A DNA stretch of 64,000 nt from Panaeolus papilionaceus. Lineage: Eukaryota > Basidiomycota > Agaricomycetes > Agaricales. Shown piece by piece: positions 1-11,000 of this stretch. The stretch lies in assembly GCA_015501605.1 (NCBI GenBank), contig JADNRZ010000012.1:682001-746000 (forward strand), read 5' to 3'. Both the position numbers and the translations under genes were made by a program. Position 1 is the stretch's first letter. Each line of letters begins with the position of its first letter. Under the pieces are notes generated by a model. The model worked only from the letters and a program-made list of their open reading frames with translations, was not told where the DNA came from and made no database searches.

Positions 1-647
1 ATTGAGAGAGACAGAGCGGTTTAAAAGCACACTGGGGTCGTAATCAGATGTATCACCGAACTGGAAGCCTCCTCCAAAAATGTACTTTCGAAGGGGTGTA
101 ATGTTAATATTATCCAGGTCGTCAGTATCATCGATAACATACCATAACGACAGGCAAAGGTTTGCGTGTTGTTACATTCGCAGGTTTAACAACGTTGATA
201 AAGAGACCTATGAGATTAGTTAGAAAAGTAATTGGGGATGTGCTAGGATCCGGAAGGATAGATCTCACAGTCCTCAGAGATGACTGGGGGGTTAGGAGGT
301 TGAAAGCTGGATCCAGGAGGGATTGTCAGAGCCTGCTGAGGGCAAGCTGCTCCGTAGCTGGTCGCGTTGCGGATGCCTTCGAAAGGCTTGGGCTCTTTGG
401 GTAGTGCAAACCTCAAATCACCAACTCTGCGGTGTGGTTAACAATTGATGTGAACTGCGAGTGCGTAAAGCACGTACGGAGGCTGAGCGAATGGCATCCC
501 GAGGAACTCAACGAGGCCGTTGGAAGACTGTCCTTGGAAGGAGCCATAGTCTAGCTTAACCAATGCTGATGGGTTGGATGAGTGAGGAAGCGCTGTAGCG
601 TAGCAGACAAGTGCAAGGAGAAGACTGTGAGAAAGTATAGACTTCAT
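1..647 (-). CDS. Secreted type B carboxylesterase/lipase (5' part, runs off the left edge)
   Basis: The gene starts at 647 on the minus strand with a clear signal peptide (hydrophobic core ending near ALPHSS) and runs out of the window at base 1. Exon 1 ends with FAQPP at a GTACGT donor near 474. Further exons carry FEGIRNATSYGAACPQ, then the conserved EDC disulfide site (donor at GTGAG), then LFINVVKPAN, and after another intron FGGGFQFGD, the oxyanion-hole GGGF motif of the family. The order LGMPFAQPP - RFALPKP - EDCLFINV - GGGF is standard for the alpha/beta-hydrolase carboxylesterase type B family (fungal lipases, esterases). The catalytic Ser, Glu and His lie outside the window. The product is presumably extracellular and hydrolyses esters; substrate unknown. 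Confidence 0.85.
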
Positions 648-2117
648 GAGGAGACTGAGGAAGAATTATGCTTTTCGACGCTTACTCTGAATTATATTTA
701 TACCCTCATAGACTCTTCGCATCTACGGCGCCAAAACAGCACAGACGGTACTTCGGAAAGAAATACTAACAAGATTGTATGACGCATCACGCCAGTCTGT
801 ATGTCTCCACTGGACACGGAGTTGTAAAATCAAAGAAAATATCGACATGACGCCCTATCGCATGGTATCTCCACGCACGCACAAAGAAAGACGTACGAGT
901 TCGCTAGAGTGCCTATGTCAAAAATTAATAACCCGCAGCAAAAATAACCCGCCGAATTTTTGTATACACCGAGTTGAAAGGAGAGGAGTGAATTTGCTGT
1001 GCTCTTCCCCCACGTTCCATGGCAAACGGCGTGGGGCATGACAGAAAATCCGCAGCAAAGCACTGAAGATTACTTACATAAGTAATTCAACGTCCAGTAT
1101 GTCGTCCGTTGGTCGTTCGAGTTTCTTCCCTTTGTGTGCGTCATGGCCTTTAATAGGTAGGCCGGACATGTCATTAATATTGAAACCCCTGGTATAGCCT
1201 TTTTTCGGAAACAGACCTGTCACATATACGAGCCCGAGGGCGCCATATAAGAGCGCCGATGAGTAAGCTTGCAAGTCAAATGAAACGACAAAAATCTAAA
1301 GACCAATCGTAAAATGATATCTTCATGATGCGTCAACGTACACTTTAGAACTTGATATACTGTACCATTTCAATCAATTCGGCCATAACGCATAACGGGC
1401 CCTATGGTTTTGGCCGAAAATGCGTTACATGTAACGTATGATTAGGCGATTGGCCGAAGGCCAAAACATCTCCGAAAAAGTTCTTTAAATTTGAATTTAT
1501 TTTTTTTTTCCCCGCTTTCAGCCAATTTTCGTAGCCCACCCAACACTCTGCTCAAGGCTTACGTATTCCCTGGTATTCCCATATTTCTATGTTGGGTTAC
1601 ATGCAAAAAAACTCCAAAGGAACTTTTGTCTCTTGGCCGAAATTTTAGATATTTGTAACGCATAACCCCCAACATGGACAGTGGCCGAAATGTGTCCAAG
1701 GGTGTAACGCGTAACCCCCTAGGCCGAATTGATCGAAATGGTACAGTATATAGAGAGAAACGCGTCGTTCGACACAAATGCCAATGATGGAGTGGCGAGA
1801 TTCGGAGGTCCTCCTTTGACTGGGTATAGGGGTTAGACAAGTCCAGATTCATGGCTTTCACGAAGTTTTTTCCAGTGTTATCGAGCTGACTTTACCCAGA
1901 ATCATCGTCAGTGTCGGTGCAATCGATATTAAAGGTCCCAGTACGGCCAAGCAATTGGGTGTTCGAGGGAAGATCTGGCGGTGGCTGTGACGCCGTGTGA
2001 TGATAAGATTCAAAGGACTGCACGTGACAAAAACTTTTGAAATCGAGTCCAAATTGAGCACCGAGGGTGTAATAGATCCTTGACGACGTCCTTCTACCAA
2101 TAAAACCTCTATTCTTG
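648..2117. other. Intergenic, no gene recognised; contains the MITE
   Basis: The stretch between the divergent carboxylesterase and PUF6 genes. I recognise no coding sequence. It holds both promoters and a palindromic transposable element at 1356-1750. Open frames here (for example around 1559-2191, minus strand) are short and resemble no family known to me. Confidence 0.6.
1356..1750. mobile_element. Non-autonomous TIR element (MITE) with TA target duplication
   Basis: The two ends are inverted copies of each other: 1356-1384 and 1722-1750 match as reverse complements over 29 bases with one mismatch. The outermost bases are TA on both sides (1356-1357 and 1749-1750), as expected for a TA target-site duplication, leaving a 391 bp element whose tips read TACTGTACC. 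Inside the ends are subterminal repeats of GGCCGAA and of TAACGCATAAC-like words in both orientations. There is no transposase frame, so it would depend on an enzyme elsewhere. TA duplication and size fit a Tc1/mariner-type MITE; the superfamily is inference. Confidence 0.75.
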
Positions 2118-4457
2118 ATGGCATTCTCAGGGAGCTCAAGCAAGAAAAGGCCAGCACCGTCACAAGGAGGGTCAAAATCCAAAAAAGCCAATGTGGCTAC
2201 CAGTGCTCCAAAACCAGAGAAGAAGAGAAGTCAACCCATAACGAAACCAGCTGCGAGCAGTTCTAAAGATTCAGACATCTCAGACGACGAGGATGAAGGT
2301 GCATGGGAAGATGTGGATGAAAAGGTGGATGAGGATGCAGAGGTGGATGAAATAGAGGATGAGAATGCCATGGAGGTCGACTCTAAGGACCAGAGACCCA
2401 AGGATCCAAATGGTATGTCCGAACAGCGACTTTTATCGACCGAAAAAATAATCAATCATATCCAGCTTCAAGAGAAGGTCATAAAGCACAGAAAGCTCTA
2501 CAGGATCAGAGAAAAGCAGCGAAACCACACTCATCACTATTAGTTGACGCCAAAAAGGTCTGGTCGCTTGCCCGAGAGAAAAATATACCGACCGCCGAAC
2601 GACAAAAACATGTCAAAAACCTGATGAATGTCATCCGTGGAAAGGTGAAGGATATTGTGTTCAAGCACGATGCTAGCCGTATTGTGCAGACAGCCGTCAA
2701 GTACGGTGGCCAGAAGGATCGGGACGAGATTGCAGCGGAACTGAAGGGCAAGTACAAGGAGTTGGCGCAGAACAAGTATTCGAAGGTAAGCGTTAAGTCT
2801 TCTATGGCCCTAATAACGTATTGATTGCACTTCTTTTAGTTTTTGATCAGCAAACTTATTCGTCTTTGCCCTACACATCGCACTTCTATTCTGCTAGAAT
2901 TCCAGTCGCATGTCATGCGGATGCTGCTTCACAGAGAGGCCTCTTCCGTCCTTGCAGATGCCTTTGAGTTGCACGCCAATGCTTACGAGCGTTCAATCCT
3001 ATTACGTGAGTTCTATGGCAAGGAGGCTGTCTTGTTCAACGTCACCACTGGAAGTGAAGAAGACAAGGAGAGAGCAAAGAAGGGACTCAGTGGTATCCTG
3101 GAAAAGGCGACTGTCGATCAGAAAAAGCGTATCATGCAGGCGGTCAAGGAGAACCTAACGACGATGTACGCAGAATATATATCTTTCGTGCTTTCCAATA
3201 TTGATCATTTTCATGCAGCTTCAATAACCCTGATAAGGGTGCTGTGACACATGCAGTCGTACACAGAGCCCTCTGGGAGTACCTTTCAGCTATCAACGAC
3301 ATTTTAGACGAGGCAGAGCAGGAGAAGCTGAGACGAGAGATGTTCGACACGTATGTTTGATCTTTGTTCAGCGCCAGGACCCCTTATTGACCATTTGAGA
3401 AGGTGCCAGGAAGTTCTCGCGGAGATTGTTCACACAAGAGATGGAAGTCGTGCTGCCCGAGAATTCCTTGCTCAGGGCACAGCGAAGGATCGTAAGCAGA
3501 TTATCAAGGTGCTGAAACCGCACATTGAACGCATGTGTCTCGATGACGAGGCTCAGCTGGTCCTATTCACGGCCTTGGACGTAGTCGAGTAAGGATATCC
3601 ATTCTTATGTCTATTTGCCAACCCACTGACCCTCTTATCCTTTAGTGACACAAAACTCCTCGCTAAAAGCGTTGTTGCGCCCGTCACAGAGGTCATTCAG
3701 AAACTGTACTCAAACTCACAAGGCCGAAGAAGTCTCCTCTACCTTCTCATTCCCCGCACCAGAAGGCATTTTACCCCAGCTCAAATTGCGACGTTAGCCG
3801 AAACAGATGCCATCCGGGCAAAGACGAGTAAAAAGAGCCCCGAAAGCAGAGAGGAGGAAATTAGAAAAGCTGCCAGCGAAGATCTTATCAGATGGGTAGA
3901 GCAGCACGGCTCAACGCTTGTGCGAGAGCCCACCGGAACGCTCATTGTTGGTGAAATTATGCTTTATGCTGAAGGAGGTGAGCTCTTCGTGTCGTTTCAC
4001 TTTTCTGTGCCTTTCTAATATTTTTTTGTGTCTTTCAGACAAGTCAGGAGCCATCCAGACAATTCTAAAGGTCCTCGCGGAGCCGTCAGACTCGGAATCA
4101 CCAGAAGAACACCCCATTGACATCGCCCCTACCTCACGATTGTACAAGACCCTCCTGCAAGGCGGTCACTTCAACCATACTACAAAAGCGATCGAGCAGG
4201 TGCCTGTCTGGGACTCGGCCGAATTCGCAGCCCAGTTCGTCGAGGTTGTCGGCAAAGACACAACGCTGAGCTTCTGCACCGGCAAAGGAAGTGGTGTCTT
4301 TGTTATCGCTGAGCTATGCGAGGCACTGATCAGGGGAGAGAAGAAGATGGAGCGATCAAGAGTGAAGGCGTGGTTTGACGAGAAAGTGTTGAAGGAAATC
4401 CACGCGTCGGAAGTCAAGGGCAAAGACGTTCTTCTGGAGAAGCTCAAGCTGCTTTGA
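2118..4457 (+). CDS. PUF6: Puf6/PUM3-type pumilio-repeat RNA-binding protein with CPL domain
   Basis: Seven exons (2118-2412, 2466-2785, 2840-3165, 3219-3350, 3400-3588, 3646-3977, 4039-4457) join in frame to 670 residues. The N-terminus is Lys-rich and then strongly acidic (DDEDEGAWEDVDEKVDED region), typical of nucleolar proteins. The middle has pumilio-like helical repeats: the KDIVFKHDASRIVQTAVKYG segment, then the NKYSKFLISKLIRL segment, then VHTRDGSRAAREFLAQGTAKDRKQIIK. The C-terminal third fits the CPL domain seen in yeast Puf6 and human PUM3. Family role: binding structured RNA, 60S ribosome biogenesis and, in yeast, ASH1 mRNA repression. The start is the ATG at 2118. The exon 5 acceptor may be 3400 or 3403; both keep the frame. 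Confidence 0.93.
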
Positions 4458-5951
4458 TTTATGGTTTTCGTTTTTCATATTCTATGCATTATCTGGCGCT
4501 TTTATGGGATCTATTTTATCCTGCGATTTTCAGTGATGTTGATGTGCCAATCGCTCCCTGTCAACATGAAAGAGCTTCATGATCACGATGGTAAATTTGT
4601 CACAGTATACCTGTTTTTATTCGTATACCACGCACATTCCGCGGTATAAATGCCTTAAGGAATACTGATTGTGATATCCTCTCAAATGACTCAGGGCGTC
4701 TGTTGTCCTTGGGCTTGAAGCTTGAAGATGCATACAACTCATAGTGTCGCAGTAGGATCTTCTGGTGGACCCTATAATCCTTTTCAAAGTTTCTTCAAGG
4801 ACTGAGTCTTTGAAAGAACTGAGTTTTTGGGTAATGGTACTGACGCACCTCTTTTTTTTTTTTTTGCATTTTCATTTCATTTGCCGTTACTGAAGAGTTT
4901 GGGATGGGACGCACTGGTGGCACTGACTGCCTCTGTAACAATACAAGTTATACAACTGGCCGGCTGACTGCACAGACTCATCGCTTTATTTGGTATTCGC
5001 CGCTTTGGTAAACAAAACTATGGGACATCTAGACCCTCACACTGGCAACACCTTGTTTGCATTGTCCACACTGACAGATCTTTGAACAGTTTTAAAGTTA
5101 GGACAACAACACACGAAGCATGGAGCATCCAAAGATTAGTACAGCTCATTTCCGCTAATGCTTGCATCTTGGAGCGTCCATTCAAACGTTCATCAAACTA
5201 TCACATATCTTTTCAAATATAAACACAACCGTCACTGGAATAATGGAACGCAGCGTGAATAGTTCAGTTGGGGTTGTATCGGGACTTCGTTGTCTTGTGC
5301 TTGTCAAGTAAGCCACGACATCACCATATGACCTTGCGCTTCCGAATACGGGAACCACTGAATGGCATTGATTTTAGGACTGATAACAGGGTCTTCGCGT
5401 CTCAGTTTGTGCGTGTAGGCTATTCTAGCACTCGGACCGCAAGCACTTTGTCTACAGCACCTCTTAATATCAACCGGACCTTATGTCAATGCAAGCATGG
5501 TGCTCTAGGTTTTGATAGGATGGTATTGGCCGTATGCATTTGCTTGACGTGGCAACACCGCTCGGCGTTTTGAGCAACATCTACGAACAGGCAATACACT
5601 CGCATATCTGAAGCAGATTCTGGACGCGTTTTACCTCATCCGTTGTGCTTTCCGGTGTTGGATGGATGGCTCTAGGATTTCCGGAGAGCAGGTGAATTCC
5701 GACAACGATTCAACTCTTTCAACCCCACATTGTTACGTTACCGATCTAATCAAGAACATCTGCGAGGAAATGCCGTCTCCTTGCCCAAAAATAACCAGAC
5801 CTTGCTTGGCCCTATGTGTGATTCATCGACGTTGCAAGACGTTGTGATTCTGCTAATGCGGAGGTTCCTTATCTAGTCATGGCATTTAAGGTGTGCATGG
5901 ACGAAATTCAAGTTTCTTTGTTCATCCCTCCCTTCCACCCCACCTTTAGCA
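4458..5951. other. Intergenic, no gene recognised
   Basis: About 1.5 kb between PUF6 and the membrane protein. It carries the PUF6 3' region, a T-tract near 4853-4865 and the next promoter. A 101-codon open frame at 5268-5573 has no recognisable family features. Confidence 0.5.
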
Positions 5952-7386
5952 ATGTCAGTGGGACCTGTTCGCCCAATCGTTGTGGACGATGGCAATGCTG
6001 GAATTCAGTATGGAGGAGCTTGGCAGGCGGTGAGCCTCGATCCAAACACGTCGGACCGCAACACCTTGCCCTTCCTGTCTACACAGCACCGGACTCAGAC
6101 GAGTGGAACCGTGACCTACACCTTCAAAGGTAGGATTACTTGAGTCCCTCTGCTTGGATTTTTATTGACTCTTTTCGAAGGGTCGTCCGCGACCATGTTT
6201 GGGTCTGTGACATTGCCAATGGCAGGACCCTCTGCGCGTCCGATGGCGCCCTGGCGCTGTACCATTGATAACAATCCCCTGGATGCCGAATACCCAATCA
6301 CTGTACACGGCATCAATTGGCCCTTCTGTCATGTGGAAAACCTTGATGAAAACACCTCCCATACCCTAGTGATGGAAGTAGCTGGTGGCCAGTTCTCCGA
6401 CATGAGTTTGGACCAAATACAATATGTCCCCTCTTCCTCGACACCAATTCAGAACACTGCTGTGAAGCTTGCTTATGACGACTCTCTGATTCGTTACGAG
6501 GGAGAATGGGAGGTTATTCCAGGGTTTCCGGGTGTGTCAACTGGGCAGACATCGGCAGAGGTCATGCTGAGCTTTTACGGTACTGGCAATCCTTTTCTGT
6601 TGTATTCAAACTTTATTTCTGATTTCAAACCCCATAGGCTCGTCTCTAACCTGGATGGCATCCACTTTGGATCGCGGTAGCAAGGTTCTAGCAAGCGCAT
6701 CATATTCCATCGATGGAAAGCCGCCCGTGAATTTCCTCACAACTTCCCCGATTCCCTCAAGCCATTTATTCAACCAGACCATGTTCCGAATTGAGGGCCT
6801 CTCAGACGCCCCTCACAACCTCTTTGTCACCTTCCTGGGCACGGACGCAGACACTCGTCTATTTTTAGATTATATTATTATCGAAAATGCGACGATCAAT
6901 AGCACAACTGTGGGTTCTGCGACTGTTGTCCCAACATTCGCAACGGTGACACCGACGTCGGGTGGTTCATCTGGTCCAGGAAACGTCAACACATCGCCCG
7001 GCCATGGGAGTCACAGCCACCTAGGCGCGATAATAGGGGGTGTTATAGGGGGTGTTGCCTTCCTTGGACTTCTTATCCTCTTCCTGCTGTACTGGAGACG
7101 GAAGAGGGGTGTCAGACGCGGTTCACGCTCCTCCTCTGGTAACAGGGTATGGGCAGACAGGTTTACCTTCCCCAACGACAACAAAACCGCTGGTAGACCT
7201 TTCCAACTAGGGGATCTTCCGAGCCCAACATCTCCTTCGCACCCACGACTGGACGCCGATGAACCTAAGCGTAGCCCAACCTCCCCCGCTTCCCCAAAAT
7301 ATCCCTTCTCAACACCAGCTGCGACGGCGGAAAATGCGAACCCATTTGAGGACTTCTCACGCGTTGACCGTTCCACTCAGAAGTAA
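5952..7386 (+). CDS. Single-span membrane protein with extracellular beta-type domain (SKG6-like TM)
   Basis: Three exons (5952-6129, 6181-6579, 6638-7386) join in frame to 441 residues. The N-terminal ~290 residues are rich in Thr, Ser and Asn sequons and look like paired beta-sandwich ectodomains (VDDGNAGIQYGGAWQ opening, NNPLDAEYPITVHG, later FVTFLGTDADTRLFLDYIII). A Ser/Thr/Gly linker leads to one hydrophobic helix (GAIIGGVIGGVAFLGLLILF), then an RRKR stop-transfer and a Pro/Ser-rich cytosolic tail with repeated SPTSP. This plan is very common in Agaricomycetes and resembles the SKG6/AXL2 transmembrane family. No catalytic motif is visible and no N-terminal signal peptide is obvious at the chosen ATG. 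Function unknown; a cell-surface role is inference. Confidence 0.85.
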
Positions 7387-8032
7387 TGACAACCTTCGTC
7401 CCATTCTCTGCTTTCGGGTGTCATTTTATACCTCTGGACAGTGCGTTGAAATGGTGGATTCATATGGCGACTCTAGGTTTGGCTCTTGCTTAATGAATTA
7501 TGAAAATACACTGTATGCTTATTTAAATGTGTATTAGTATTGTACAATTATTTTGGAACGACTTCGTAAATTTATGATCACATTCTGGTGTGTTGTACCA
7601 CCACACGATCGACCTCTCCAGTTGAAACCTTTAATGGTATTAATGTTACGATATAAAGGCTACACAAGGCAATAAAACACGAACAATCCATTCACGAGTA
7701 ATGTTCTACAATGAAAAGAATGCCAAAATATGCGATAAAGTAGAGTGATATATAAAGTATATACAGAAGAAATGCCAGCGAATGATGTGAGTGACTGAAA
7801 AATACAAGAATGACATGAGATGACGAAAACGGGGCTGAATTAATGAAAATTAAATCTAAGCTTTCTCAGAACCTCCGTTTGCCTACAAGTAATGAATATC
7901 GAAGAAAAATAAGGATAAAATGGAAATGAAGGTCGAAAATGCGGATTAAACCGGTAATGATTACTACGTGCAAATGTGCGAATGTGCGATGTGCGAATGC
8001 AATGCAAGATACAATGATGAATGCGAAGAAGC
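7387..8032. other. Convergent 3' intergenic region
   Basis: AT-rich DNA between the 3' ends of the membrane protein gene (plus) and the PKS (minus). It should contain both polyadenylation regions. I see no gene. The sequence around 7960-8020 is a low-complexity run of ATGCGAATGTGCGA-like words. Confidence 0.55.
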
Positions 8033-11000
8033 TTATGCAGGAGGAAGGAAGCCGATGGACCTCCAATATGCAACCCACTTGTTCACGTCTTCATGACCCA
8101 AAGAAGTGAGGCAGTCAGATTGGAGGGTGGCAGATGCGCGGAAGCCCTTCTCGCTAGAGACGTTGGGGAGGAGACCCATGCTCTCTGTAACGTCTGGTGA
8201 AGAACCAAGAGCGATGCGATAGAAGTGTGTGAGCTTGAGGGCGGCGCGGGAGGAGGAAGGAGATGATTTGTTGCCGTCAGCCTGCCTAGCAGAGCTTTCC
8301 AGGCGAGCGAACCACTCCAGGTAAGGAACAAGAGGGACGTTAAAAATCTCTGCGAGAGGGGTCATAATATCTCTCCAGCGAGAAGGGCTGGGATGAACTA
8401 GATGAAGGGTCTCTGGGCCGGTGGGAGAAGTCGCTTGTCGCATCTCAACAATCGCAGATGAGGCAACATCAACCGGGATCCAGGAGATGAGCTAGAGGAG
8501 AAATAAGCACAAGATACGTGATATATAGATATGCCAACGTACATCGTCACCCTCGGGTAAGCAGCCAAGGTAGGTCGCTGACTGAGCAATGGCAGGCAAC
8601 CACTGAGAAGAATCCCAGCTACCGTTTGAGCTACCGGTGAGAAGACCGACACGAATGACGTTGGTCTTCAAACCCCCCTTTTCAGCGGCGAGCTGGAAGA
8701 GGCGTTCTGCAACCCACTTGGATTCAATGTAACCAGTTTGAATCGCAACCTTTGGATCAAGAACGGGTTCTTCAGGTGCATAGCTGGTATGACCCGCTTG
8801 TTTGGGATCTGATAAAGAGTGAGTACAAGTTCGCGGTTTTGAGCAGACGAATACCGTACCTTGGAAGATTCCTATCGTACTAATGTATGATAGTGAAGGC
8901 TTCATGGACAAGCGTGAGCGTTGAGCGAAGTCAATGAGGTTTCTAGTGCCTTGAATCAGGTCCTCGTGGTCCGAAAGCGATGTCAGGAAATCGACAGCCC
9001 AAGCTGAAGAAAAGTTTGTTAAATATTTGCGTAAGAAAAAAATAAGGGGATACACACCATTGTGGATAATGTGCGTAACAGAAGACAAGAGCTCGTCCAA
9101 CTGTTCTGCTCTTAATCCAAGCTCAGTGTTCGTCAAATCACCCTCTAGGAGCACCAGTTTTGAAGAGTCGATCAAGCTGAGGTCAAGGCCTTCTCTAGAG
9201 AAGATCTTCTTCTGGCGATCCAGGAGGGATGACGAAGCGTGACTTCTATTGAGTGCATACACACGCCCGATTTCTGGCCGTTGAAGGAGCTGTGAGAGGA
9301 CGTGTGCTCCGAGGGTACCTGTTGTGCCGGTGATGAGTGCAGCCTCCTGTGTTGCAACGATCGGTGACTCCGATTCCTCAGCAGGAGTCAGGTCGGCGGC
9401 ATATTTTTGGAGCATTTCCTCCATCAAGACTGTCTTCGTCTTGGGTGCGGCAGGCTTTTGAATCTCCTGCGGCGTCTCGGTTTCTAACTCTTCATCAGAT
9501 TGTGGACAGAGATCGTTGAGAGCGAGATCGGCCAAGAGCTGAATCTGCGTGACCTCGACAAAGGGGCGGAGCAGGAAGGAGATACGGGACGCGGACAGAG
9601 AGTCGATACCGTAGGCCGTCAAAGGAACGTGAGGGGAGAAGTCGGCGGCTGGGATATCGAGGACACCACGGACGATATCCGCCATGCGCTCCATATCGTC
9701 TTGATCCTCATGGACCTCTGTAGACGAGCTGGGGATCAAATGGTGACCGATGCGCGGGATACCTTGAGTCCTTTCGAGTCCTTCCCAGTTGAGATCGGGA
9801 ACATAGCGTCCGACGCTCTGGCCATGCTGGAACCTGAACATGGCGTCGTCGAAGAAGGCAATCATATCTATGAAAAATGAGTAAGCCTACTCGCATCCAG
9901 TATGTGAAATATGTACCTTCAGCTGAAACCGACCACGGAATGTGGTGGTTTAATCGGGCAACACTCTCTTCTCCCGTTCCAGCCAACATCAGAGTGGAGT
10001 CGAGTACTCCTGGGCAGACGAAAGAGAACCCGTTGGGAATGCGAGAAGTCTCTTCCTCGAGGGCAGTGTTGGCACTGAAAAGTCATTGAGTACGAATTGT
10101 TTCTAACCAAAAGGTAGTGTCTACTTACGCTCCATAGTTGGTCTGGCCTCCAAAGCCAAACAAGCCAGAGACGGAGGTGAACGAGCACACAAACTCCAAC
10201 TTTTCCACATCGACGATTTGCTTGACAGTCTCCAATGCGCCAAGTTTGGCATGGAAGACAGTCGTAAACTCTTCCTCGCTCAGATGGTTGAAGACGCGAT
10301 CCGAAAGGACAGCGGTGAGGATGATGCAACCCCCAATGGTATCGCGACCGAGTTCATTCACCAACTCACCCATGCTGTCTGGTGCGGTTGCATCGACTGC
10401 ATGGAAGGTTAGCTGAAGGTCGGGACATTCGGTAAGGTAGTCGAGCATGCGGCTGATGATCACATTGGGGTTCTTCTTGAGACTATGCTTTCCGGATCTG
10501 GAAGTCAATACGATCCTGCGGGCACCATGCTGCGAAGGGGGTCAGAAAATGTCGCTAACAACACGCAGAAGAAACTTACTTGATACATATACATGGCGAG
10601 ATGGGCGCCAATAGTACCGATACCACCGAGAATCACGTATGCCTTGGCTGGGTCAAATTGAGTTTGACTGGAGCTTCCGCCGGATTTGGCTTCAACACCA
10701 TTGCTGAGCTGAGAGTTGATTTCAGCAGTTGCTTGCTTCATCGAGCAAATGTCGACGTCGATGGTTTCCAGAGCCTGACGCAAGGCATCTCCAACGGTGC
10801 AGGGGTCGGATCTCAAGATGTCCCTAAGACCTGAAGAAGGCTCGTTCCAAAGGAAGGTCTTGCCGCCATCTTGCTGAATAGCGTTGAGCATCTGAACATA
10901 GGGCCTGTCGGTGTACCCTGAGATGACGAGGTCGTAGGTCGATCCGATCAACTTGGACAACTCAAACAGGTTGGTATCCTGAGTGACGCGGTCGATGGAG

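Noticed and set aside
8033..9867. Possible PKS-NRPS hybrid because of the terminal reductase
   Set aside because: No condensation or adenylation domain lies between ACP and reductase; the reductase follows the ACP directly.
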